Assembly: GCF_001611795.1 (NCBI RefSeq)
Contig: NZ_CP015098.1
Location: 3,410,001 to 3,474,000, forward strand
Origin: Streptomyces qaidamensis
GTDB lineage: Bacteria > Actinomycetota > Actinomycetes > Streptomycetales > Streptomycetaceae
DNA: 64,000 bases
Direction: 5' to 3'
Positions 32,880 through 40,577 of the stretch are shown in pieces (within the stretch, counting starts at the first letter, position 1; each line of letters starts with the position of its first letter). The notes beneath the pieces were generated by a model that saw only the letters and a list, made by a program, of their open reading frames with translations, did not search any database and was not told where the DNA came from. Position numbers and translations under genes: made by a program.

Positions 32880-33896
32880 ATGCGCCCCGACACGCCTGCC
32901 GAAAACGTCGACCACACCGCCGAGGCGGCACGCCTGGAGCGGACCGCCGGCCTGTATCCCGAGGACGCCGAGGCCCTGCTGCTGCGGGCGGCGGCCCACC
33001 TGGAACTCTCCGGCGACCGCCCCACCGCGACCACGCTCTACGACCGCCTGCTGTCCTCCCCCGACGGCCTGGAGAACCCCCACCTGGTACGGGCGCTCAA
33101 GGCCTCCAACCTCTGGGAGTACGGCCACGAGGCCGAGGCCCGCGCGATCATCGAGGGCGTCCGGGTGGCGTCCCCCAAGGACCCGGCCCCCTGGGTGATC
33201 GTCGCGGAGTCCCTGGAATCCCACGACGAACTGGAAGCGGCCCACGACACCTTCACCGAGGCCGTACGCCGCCTCCTGACGGACGTCGCCGAGCCCCCCT
33301 ACGCCACCCACCCCCTCCTCTTCGGCCGCCACCGCGTACGGCGCATGCTGGGCAGGTCCCACGACGAGTGGGATGCCCTGGCGGACACCGTCCACTCCCT
33401 CCCGATCACCCTGGACGAACTCCACGACCCCAAGCGCGTCTGGTCCCTGGGCTCGGAGAACCCCGCGGAACTGGAGGCGGAGATCCTCCGTCTCCGAGCA
33501 GAACTGGGCGCCTACCGGGAGGCCCTGTCCCGCCCCTTCCCAGTGGCGGTCCTGCACTGGCCGGCGACGGAACTCTCGGAGCTCCTGGAGGCGTACCCGA
33601 CCCTCACGTCGGAGTACCCGACCCACGAGGAACACCTCGCGACCATAGAGACGGCCCTACGCGAACTGTCCGCCTCCGGCACCCCGAACCTGGGCATCGT
33701 CACGGGCACGGTCCCCTCCTACGAGGCCTTCGCCGCCTCGGAACTCTCCTCCCCCGGCGACACGACCCTCCTCCCCCAGTACGCGACGACACTGGCGGCG
33801 CGGGGGCGAGCGGTGGCTTGGCCGCCGCAGCAGGGGGCACCTTGCTGGTGCGGGTCGGGCACGGCGTATGGGCAGTGCCACGGCGTCGCTGCCTGA
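32880..33896 (+). CDS. TPR-like protein with C-terminal SEC-C zinc motif
   Basis: A 338-residue cytoplasmic protein. Residues about 10-180 are helical repeats (ARLERTAGLYPEDAEALLLRAAAHLE, then 'ALKASNLWEYGHEAEARAII') of TPR type. The C-terminus has the SEC-C zinc knuckle 'PCWCGSGTAYGQCHG', as in the tail of SecA and many small regulators. A GTG 9 bases upstream of the ATG is an equal alternative start. It is probably an adaptor; partner unknown. Confidence 0.82.
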   Translation: MRPDTPAENVDHTAEAARLERTAGLYPEDAEALLLRAAAHLELSGDRPTATTLYDRLLSSPDGLENPHLVRALKASNLWEYGHEAEARAIIEGVRVASPKDPAPWVIVAESLESHDELEAAHDTFTEAVRRLLTDVAEPPYATHPLLFGRHRVRRMLGRSHDEWDALADTVHSLPITLDELHDPKRVWSLGSENPAELEAEILRLRAELGAYREALSRPFPVAVLHWPATELSELLEAYPTLTSEYPTHEEHLATIETALRELSASGTPNLGIVTGTVPSYEAFAASELSSPGDTTLLPQYATTLAARGRAVAWPPQQGAPCWCGSGTAYGQCHGVAA

Positions 33897-34512
33897 TATC
33901 CGACTCCCCCGACGGGTCGCCGCTGAGCCAACCCGGCGTGCCCGGACCCGCTGACGCGCCCATCACGCCGGGCACCCACACACCCCACTGCTGCGCCGCC
34001 CACCCAGACCCCCGCTTCCCCGGGCCGCCCGCTCGCTTCTCTCCCGTGCTGGAGCGGCCCGGGTCACGGGTGGCCCGCAGGGCCATCGGCGCAGCCGACG
34101 CGGAACGCAGCGCAGCGGAGTGGGAGCGCCCTTGAGGCGGGGTGCGGAGGCACGAGACTGGCCAGGAAGCGGGCGGCCTTCACGGCACCAAGCTGTCATC
34201 AGCGTACGTACGCCTCGTTGAATCCACATGGCCATGCCCCACGACACGGAACCCGTCCAACCGCCACCCTCCATGCGCCAGATCGACGCGGTGCCATGTT
34301 GCTCCAGTACCGCTTCAGGAAGCGTTGCCCTTACCCACACCTGCCACTCCATGCCTCTTAGGACACCGGCTCCGCCACCACCGCCATAACCATTTGCCAT
34401 GGCATGCAACGGGGCCCAACCTGCGATCGCTCGAACGAGTACTCTCGGCATTGCCACGGGCTGCATGACCGATCGCGACCAAGCCCATCGTCCCGTCTTC
34501 CCCTGAGAAACC
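33897..34512. other. Left edge of the defence island, non-coding
   Basis: No convincing gene is present in these 616 bases; frames that are open on either strand lack domain logic and good starts. Base composition drops noticeably after about 34160. This is the likely junction between core DNA and the acquired block. No tRNA, integrase or clear repeat boundary was seen. Confidence 0.45.
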
Positions 34513-35025
34513 ATGAGTGAGAGCAGCGCGCGCCGGAAGGATGCTCAGCCCTCCTGGGCGTCATCGCCGGCCACGCGTGCAAGCATGCAGTCCAATAGGC
34601 CGAGGGACACGAAGCCTGAAAAGGCTCTACGGAGTGCCGTACACGCCCTGGGACTCCGATTCAGTGTGTCTACACGACCGCTACCGAAGGTCAGGCGCAC
34701 CGCTGATCTCGTTTTCACCCGAGTCCACCTGGCCGTCTTCCTGGATGGGTGCTACTGGCACGGGTGCCCCGAGCACCACACCTTGTCGGCGACCAACACG
34801 CCTTATTGGACCGCGAAATTCGAGACGAATCGCCAGCGCGATCGGCAGACGGATCAGTGGCTGCGCGAGGCGGGGTGGGAGGTGTTGCGCGTGTGGGAGC
34901 ACGAAGACCCGGCGACCGCCGCCCTGCGAGTACGCGAGGTCTACGACCGGCTGTCCAAGGAGATCGAAGAGGCACGGGCCGAGCGCGCGAGCTCTCGTCG
35001 AAGGCGGCCCCTGAACGGCTCCTGA
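34513..35025 (+). CDS. vsr: Very short patch repair (Vsr) endonuclease
   Basis: A 170-residue DNA mismatch endonuclease that nicks at T:G mismatches formed when 5-methylcytosine deaminates. Family signatures are 'MQSNRPRDTKPEKALRSAVH', 'RRTADLVFTRVHLAVFLDGC' (catalytic Asp in ADLVF), 'CYWHGCPEHHTLSATN' (zinc Cys/His) and 'EAGWEVLRVWEHEDP'. The first 24 residues precede the conserved core; an internal ATG at 34585 is another possible start. It sits before a cytosine-5 methyltransferase, its usual partner, and so protects methylated sites from mutation. Confidence 0.95.
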   Translation: MSESSARRKDAQPSWASSPATRASMQSNRPRDTKPEKALRSAVHALGLRFSVSTRPLPKVRRTADLVFTRVHLAVFLDGCYWHGCPEHHTLSATNTPYWTAKFETNRQRDRQTDQWLREAGWEVLRVWEHEDPATAALRVREVYDRLSKEIEEARAERASSRRRRPLNGS

Positions 35026-35425
35026 AACCCCGACTCGCCTTGAGACGACGCCTGCAAGACGGAAACGCACGGCCGTACCGAGCCACCTCTCGGTCTGAAA
35101 CCCTTGTGCGGCGACAAACGTTCGGACAGGCCATCCGTGTCGCCTACCAGCCAGGGCAGGAACTCGATCACGTTGGCGTTTGTCCGAGTTGACCTCAGGG
35201 ACCGCCGACTTGGCTTGTTCGCCGAGCTCAGAGGCGGATGGAAGACGACCGCCGCATACCTGTGTCGACCCGGCACAGCGAAAGCGTCCCACGGTGGCCG
35301 GCCACCGTGAACAGGCGTTATCCTGTCAGATCGATGATGACGACCCACTGAGGGGAGATCGAGGCGGCCACGTTCGGGACATCCTCGTGATCGCCTCCGC
35401 GGACCGCATACAGCCTGGAGACTAC
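35026..35425. other. Gap between vsr and the methyltransferase gene
   Basis: No gene is seen in these 400 bases, although the methyltransferase frame stays open from 35180. The feature of note is a perfect 20-base palindrome at 35290-35309. Confidence 0.5.
35290..35309. promoter_or_regulatory. Perfect 20-base palindrome upstream of the methyltransferase
   Basis: CACGGTGGCCGGCCACCGTG has no mismatch. As RNA it folds as an 8-bp hairpin on a CCGG loop, so it could terminate vsr. As DNA it could be an operator for methyltransferase self-control. It contains GGCCGGCC, which also occurs at 36876 just before the Z1 gene. Confidence 0.6.
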
Positions 35426-36598
35426 GTGCCCGACCCCCTTATTGTGGATCTTTTCGCCGGTCCCGGTGGGCTGGACGTGGCTGCCCGCTGGCTGGGGATT
35501 CCCGCCGTCGGCATCGAGCTGGACTCCGACGCGTGCGCGACGCGCGAGGCGGCGGGCCTGGCGACCATGTCGGGCGACGTGAAGGCCTTCCACCCGGCCG
35601 ACTTCCCGGAGGCGAAAGTTTTGGCCGGGGGTCCTCCCTGCCAGACATACACGGTTGCGGGCGGACGCGATGGTGGCGCCGGACGCCGGGCGCTCACCCA
35701 GGTACTCGACTTGGCCGGCCTCATGGCCGAGAGCAAGAACGACAAGCGGAAGAAGGCCAAGGTCGAGGCCGAGCTCACCGAGCTCGCCAAAGCCCCGGGC
35801 GATAAGGGCCGGACGGGTTTGGTACTCGAACCGCTGCGGTGGGCGCTGACCGCCCTTGCTGAGGGGCGACCGTACGAAGCAATCGTGCTGGAGCAGGTCC
35901 CCACGGTGATGCCGGTATGGGAGGCCTACGACGCGATCCTCACGAAAGAGGGCTATTCGGTCGAAACCGCTGTACTGCGCGCGGAGGAGTACGGGGTGCC
36001 ACAAACCCGCAAGCGTGCAGTGCTGATCGCACGACGTCGGGGACCGGCGTTGCTGCCGGAGAAAACCCATCGCCCGTTTCGCAAGAAGTACACGCATGAG
36101 GAAGAGGGCAGGCGGTCCTACGTAACGATGGCGGACGTGCTCGAGCGTCTCACGCCGTTCGAGGTCACCTCCAACTATGGCACCGGCGGAGACCCCAAGG
36201 CGCGTGGCCGGCGGCAACATGATGAGCCGGCCTTCACCGTCACCGGAAAGATTCGGAGAAACAAGGTGGGCCCTCCGGGCCAGCCCGACACCGACCCTCG
36301 TTTCGACGACGCCGAGGCCGGCCAGCTGCAGAGCTTTCCCCGGGACTTTCCGTGGCGAGGTAAAGACATTCCCCAGCAAATCGGCAACGCCATCCCCCCT
36401 CTCCTCGGCGTCCACATCCTCGCCGCCGCGCTGGGCCTGGGGAACGAAGCTCGCGACGCCGCCGTCAAGAAGGCCATCGCCTGCCATGCGGCGGCACCGC
36501 AATCGGCGCCATTGCCGGCCGGGCACCGGAGCAACGGGGTGGAAGTGCCGGAGCTGTTCCCCGTGCAGGTGGCGTCGCCCGTCAAGCAGCCGGTATGA
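35426..36598 (+). CDS. DNA (cytosine-5) methyltransferase
   Basis: A 390-residue C5-methyltransferase. Motif I 'IVDLFAGPGGLDVAARW' (AdoMet), motif IV 'AGGPPCQTYTVAGGR' (catalytic Cys72), motif VI 'IVLEQVPTV' (ENV is EQV here), motif VIII 'QTRKRAVLIARRR', a target-recognition region (about 205-320) and motifs IX-X 'QQIGNAIPPLLGVHIL' are in order. A Lys-rich insert (about 85-145) lies between IV and VI. The GTG has GGAG 5 bases upstream; longer starts at 35387 and 35180 lack one and add no family sequence. With Vsr it forms the marking arm of the island system. Target sequence unknown. Confidence 0.93.
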   Translation: MPDPLIVDLFAGPGGLDVAARWLGIPAVGIELDSDACATREAAGLATMSGDVKAFHPADFPEAKVLAGGPPCQTYTVAGGRDGGAGRRALTQVLDLAGLMAESKNDKRKKAKVEAELTELAKAPGDKGRTGLVLEPLRWALTALAEGRPYEAIVLEQVPTVMPVWEAYDAILTKEGYSVETAVLRAEEYGVPQTRKRAVLIARRRGPALLPEKTHRPFRKKYTHEEEGRRSYVTMADVLERLTPFEVTSNYGTGGDPKARGRRQHDEPAFTVTGKIRRNKVGPPGQPDTDPRFDDAEAGQLQSFPRDFPWRGKDIPQQIGNAIPPLLGVHILAAALGLGNEARDAAVKKAIACHAAAPQSAPLPAGHRSNGVEVPELFPVQVASPVKQPV

Positions 36599-36918
36599 AA
36601 CAGACGCCGTTGTAGGCGGGTACACCCGCCCCTCTTGCCGCCCTCTCGACCGTTACCTCATTCAGACGGCTGCACACCACCTCAGGCGTGCGAGCCGACC
36701 GCCCGGTTTCCCTGGCAGCCCTAGCCACGGCTGACGTGTTTGGACCGCCAACGGCAAAACCCCCGGCAGATAGTTCCTACGGTGAGCCGATATTGGCAAC
36801 CCGGCATGCTTTGTCAGTGCTGATCGGTAGCGTAAGCAGCTGGAAGGACGTGGTGTCGGTCAGGCGGGGGACGTCGGCCGGCCGTGATCATTTGTGAGGC
36901 ATTGTGGGAGACCCGCGT
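36599..36918. other. Promoter region of the Z1 operon
   Basis: About 320 bases without a gene. CGGCCGGCCG, a 10-base palindrome, lies at 36875-36884, about 35 bases before the Z1 start. No strong -35/-10 pair was found. The gap shows the five-gene operon has its own transcription start. Confidence 0.4.
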
Positions 36919-39546
36919 ATGGACGCGGCCTGGGCGCGTTTTCAGAGCATGCTCGACGGGATGCTCCCGCACGAGGCCACGCAGCAGCTGCACGATCTCT
37001 TCGTTCCCGACGAGGTGATCGAGGAGATGCTGCGGCGACACGAAGCGGCCATGACGAAGATCGTCAGCCTTCGTGAGCCGTTGGCGCTGGGGCGGGAGAA
37101 CGCCGTTCCTTGGTATGGGGGACCGCGAGCAGGGGACAAAAACTGGCCGGCCTTCGAGAAGCGTCTGCGGCGCTATCTGGACTTCGATGAAGTCAGGAAG
37201 ATCGACGAGGCCTCCGACCGGGTCGTCGCGATGCTCGATCACCCTAAGACCGTGAACTTCCGTTCCCGCGGGCTGGTCATCGGGCACGTGCAGTCCGGCA
37301 AGACGAGCAACTTCACGGCCGTCGTGAGCAAGGCCGCAGACCGCGGGTACCGCATGTTCATCGTCCTGTCGGGCGTGCACAATTCACTGCGGCGGCAGAC
37401 GCAGACTCGTCTCATCCGAGATCTCGTGGATCTCAATCCACCGCTGTGGCATCAGATAACCAAGCCTGAGCACGACTTCCAGCCTCCACCCAATGCGCAA
37501 TCCTTCCTCGCCTCCAAAGACCAGCACCTGCTCTTGGTGGTCAAGAAGAACGGCCCTGTACTCAAGAAGTTGCGAGACTGGCTCGAGCAGGCACGAGAGC
37601 AGCTGGGCAACTGTCCTACGTTGATCATCGACGACGAGGCCGACCAAGCGACTCTCGCCACGCGCCGGATCAATCCGCTCATACGCGATGTGATCGGCCG
37701 CATCCCCAAGGTCTGCTACGTGGGTTACACGGCCACGCCCTTCGCCAACCTCCTCGTCGACCCTGTCGATGAGGAGGACTTCTACCCTCGAGACTTCATC
37801 CTCAGCCTTCCTCGTGGAGAGCGATACCAAGGGCCCGAAACCCTTTTCGGCCGGAATCCGCTTGACCATGAAGACCCGTCCGAGGTTCCCGGCGGACTCG
37901 ACATGATCCGCAGTATCCCCGTCAACGAACTGCCCGCACTGCGACCGGCCAAGAAGGCCGACGCTCCCGACTTCGCCCCCGAAGCGACTCCATCGCTTCG
38001 CCGCGCCGTCTTCTGGTTCTGGCTGGCCACCGCCGCCCGGCATGCACGAGGACAGAACGACCAGCATTCCTCGATGCTCGTCCACGCACACTCGGATACG
38101 CGCGTCCACGACTCGTACCACCCTGTGCTCCAGAGGCTTCGCGATGAGGTCGATCAGGGGCTTCGCGAGCGGACCGGTGTCGTCGACGAGCTACGGGCGC
38201 TGTGGAACGAGGAGTCCCGCCGAGTAGAACCGGCGGACGCGAACCGGCGCTTGGACTTCGAGGCCGTGTCTGCGGTGCTGGCCTCGGTCGTTTCGACGAC
38301 GAGAATCGTCATGGACCACTACCGCAGCACCGACCGACTTGACTATGACTCCGGGCCGGTCAACGTCATCGCGGTGGGCGGGAACACCTTGTCCCGGGGT
38401 CTCACCCTGGAGGGGCTCGTGGTCAGCTTCTTCGTACGCTCATCCAACGTCTACGACACACTTCTGCAGATGGGGCGCTGGTTCGGGTACCGGCCTGGCT
38501 ACGAAGACCTCCCCCGCATCTTCATGCCGGACGAAACCCGACGCTGGTTCGCCCATCTGGCAACGGTCGAGGCGGAGATGCGCATCGAAATCGACCGCTA
38601 CCTCACCGAGCACCTCACGCCGCTCGACTTGGCCCCTCGGATCAGGTGCCACCCCAAGATGAAGGTGACAGCCCCGGCGAAATCCAAGAGTGCGGTAAGA
38701 GCTGCGGCCTCATACGGGGGCCAACTCGTCGAGACGCGCTACTTCCCGCGTGAGAAGAACGACGCTGACGAGCGGTGGCATTCCGAAAACGCCGTAGCAG
38801 TGCACAAACTGTTGGCCGGTGCACATCGCGACGGAAGCGTCGACGACGGTGTCACCGTCGGCCGCGCCCTCTGGCGGGGTGTACCGATGGAACACGTGCT
38901 CGCCTTCATCGACGAGTACGAGTTTCACCCTAAGGCGCTCGACGCCGCTCGTAGCCTGATGCGAGACTACGTCATCAAGAGGAACAAGAATTCCGGCGCT
39001 TTGGCCTTCTGGAATATCGGAGTCATCGGGAAGAAGCCGGCCACCGCCGGCGGCCGCGTCGATCTACCCAACGGCGCAGCGGTCGATCTTGTGGTGCGCA
39101 CCCGCCTCTCGTCGACCGGCGATGAATCGGTCGCTGACATCAAGACCCTCACGGGTTCCCGCGACGAGGCCCTCGACCTCACCGTCCCGAAGGGCGAGGA
39201 GAAGGTGAACCGCATCGTCCTACAAAAGTTGAGGATGGCCCAACAGCCCGAGCGTGGCCTTGTCCTCCTCTATCCGATCGACGCCAAAGCCCCGGTGCCG
39301 ATCATCCGCAAGAACGGTGAGGAGCGGCCTGTGGAGGGGCGTGTCCCTCTAGACGCACCCGGCGAAATCGTGTGGGGCGCCGCGCTCGTCTTCCCCAAGC
39401 CGACCAGCGGGCAGGACCTCGGCATCGAGTACGACTACCTCCAGGCCGATCTCTCTCGAGTATTCCCCTCCGCCGGCGAAGACGAAGACGAAGATTTCTC
39501 AGTGCTCGAGCAGGACCTCGACGCCGGTCCGGAGGCTGCCACATGA
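36919..39546 (+). CDS. Z1-domain ATPase of the restriction system
   Basis: An 875-residue P-loop ATPase of the superfamily II-like Z1 group. Walker A 'GLVIGHVQSGKTSNF' is near residues 120-133. Walker B 'LIIDDEADQAT' is near 236-245. 'VGYTATPFANLL' follows near 270. The characteristic C-terminal motifs 'GGNTLSRGLTLEGL' (near 490) and 'LQMGRWFGYRPGYEDLPR' (near 517-532) define the Z1 family. The ATG is chosen for GGGAG 8 bases upstream; a GTG at 36904 is an alternative. It overlaps the next gene by ATGA. It probably translocates or remodels DNA for the linked nuclease. Confidence 0.93.
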   Translation: MDAAWARFQSMLDGMLPHEATQQLHDLFVPDEVIEEMLRRHEAAMTKIVSLREPLALGRENAVPWYGGPRAGDKNWPAFEKRLRRYLDFDEVRKIDEASDRVVAMLDHPKTVNFRSRGLVIGHVQSGKTSNFTAVVSKAADRGYRMFIVLSGVHNSLRRQTQTRLIRDLVDLNPPLWHQITKPEHDFQPPPNAQSFLASKDQHLLLVVKKNGPVLKKLRDWLEQAREQLGNCPTLIIDDEADQATLATRRINPLIRDVIGRIPKVCYVGYTATPFANLLVDPVDEEDFYPRDFILSLPRGERYQGPETLFGRNPLDHEDPSEVPGGLDMIRSIPVNELPALRPAKKADAPDFAPEATPSLRRAVFWFWLATAARHARGQNDQHSSMLVHAHSDTRVHDSYHPVLQRLRDEVDQGLRERTGVVDELRALWNEESRRVEPADANRRLDFEAVSAVLASVVSTTRIVMDHYRSTDRLDYDSGPVNVIAVGGNTLSRGLTLEGLVVSFFVRSSNVYDTLLQMGRWFGYRPGYEDLPRIFMPDETRRWFAHLATVEAEMRIEIDRYLTEHLTPLDLAPRIRCHPKMKVTAPAKSKSAVRAAASYGGQLVETRYFPREKNDADERWHSENAVAVHKLLAGAHRDGSVDDGVTVGRALWRGVPMEHVLAFIDEYEFHPKALDAARSLMRDYVIKRNKNSGALAFWNIGVIGKKPATAGGRVDLPNGAAVDLVVRTRLSSTGDESVADIKTLTGSRDEALDLTVPKGEEKVNRIVLQKLRMAQQPERGLVLLYPIDAKAPVPIIRKNGEERPVEGRVPLDAPGEIVWGAALVFPKPTSGQDLGIEYDYLQADLSRVFPSAGEDEDEDFSVLEQDLDAGPEAAT

Positions 39547-40577
39547 ACGACCACCGCTGGTCTGTGGCTTCTCTGCGTCTGCGCGAACTCCTGGAAGTGC
39601 TTTGGGACCGGCTCGACCGGCAAGCTTTCATGGAGACCGAGAGCGCGATGATCACGGTGGCGCTGGAGGCCGAGACTCCCCATGGTCTACTCCGACTGGG
39701 TCGGGATGCCGATGGGTTGCGCCACCTGCTGGTGCCCATTGATCCGGGCGACCAAGTCGAGGACGATCTGCGCAGCGCGGGTGTACAGCTGACCACTCGG
39801 ACGCTGTCGAGCGACGATGAACTGCCCGTCAGATACGCCGACATCGCTTGTCGACGGCACGATCTCGCGGGAACGTTCACGGGACTGGTCGCAGATCTGA
39901 CCGGCCTGATAGCCGCGAATCCCGATCGGGCGCCGTCACTCATTGTCCGTACACTGCACGCCTGGAGGCTCTTGCTCGGCGGTACGTCCAGCAAGTGGAC
40001 CCTCCCGCGACTTGCGGGCTTGTTCGCCGAACTAGTCGTGTTGGAAGACCTGTTGGAGGTGCAGCCGCGCTCGGTCCGCGCCTGGCTCGGCCCACTCGGC
40101 TGCCCTCAGGACTTCCGCGGCGCACACCACGCCATAGAGGTCAAGGGCACCGTGGCTGCCGAGGACCGTATCGTCCACATCCATGGGGCGGACCAACTGG
40201 AAGCACCCGAGAACGGGACACTCGCCCTCGTCTGGCTGCGCATCACTGAGTCGACGGCGCCGGGGGCCCGATCGATACCCGAGATACTCGACGCATGTCG
40301 AGAAAAGACCCATGATCTGGGGGCCTTGGACACTAGGTTGGCGGCTCTCGGCCTACCCGAGGGCGACGAAGGTCCGATGAGCCGAACCCGCTTTCTTCCG
40401 ACAGAACACCGCTGGTACGAGGTCGCGGGTGACTTTCCCCGCATTGTCCCCCAAAGTTTTGTACGCGGAGCCGTCCCCGCCGGGGTGCATAGCGTGGAGT
40501 ACCAAGTCGATCTCGACGCGGTCTCACACCTCACCGAGCGGGAGGTCGTCCTGGAACGCTTGGGAGCCGATCTATGA
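39543..40577 (+). CDS. PD-(D/E)XK motif nuclease of the restriction system
   Basis: A 344-residue protein. The nuclease core lies near residues 150-215: 'RLAGLFAELVVLEDLL' (Glu163), then 'CPQDFRGAHHAIEVKGT', giving Asp190 and Glu199-x-Lys201 of the PD-(D/E)XK fold, followed by a strand-helix region (RIVHIHGADQLEAPENGTLALVWLRIT). The N-terminal half is a mixed alpha/beta domain of unknown role. Its start and stop are in ATGA overlaps with both neighbours, so its amount is tied to the two ATPases. It is the probable DNA-cutting subunit. Confidence 0.9.
   Translation: MNDHRWSVASLRLRELLEVLWDRLDRQAFMETESAMITVALEAETPHGLLRLGRDADGLRHLLVPIDPGDQVEDDLRSAGVQLTTRTLSSDDELPVRYADIACRRHDLAGTFTGLVADLTGLIAANPDRAPSLIVRTLHAWRLLLGGTSSKWTLPRLAGLFAELVVLEDLLEVQPRSVRAWLGPLGCPQDFRGAHHAIEVKGTVAAEDRIVHIHGADQLEAPENGTLALVWLRITESTAPGARSIPEILDACREKTHDLGALDTRLAALGLPEGDEGPMSRTRFLPTEHRWYEVAGDFPRIVPQSFVRGAVPAGVHSVEYQVDLDAVSHLTEREVVLERLGADL

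Noticed and set aside
30812..33034. 740-codon minus-strand frame across the GH30 gene
   Set aside because: It overlaps the clear Tat-exported glycosidase and is compositionally a shadow.
32783..34135. Plus-strand 450-codon frame overlapping the SEC-C gene
   Set aside because: It is the shifted frame of the SEC-C gene: Pro/Arg/Gly-rich and without motifs.
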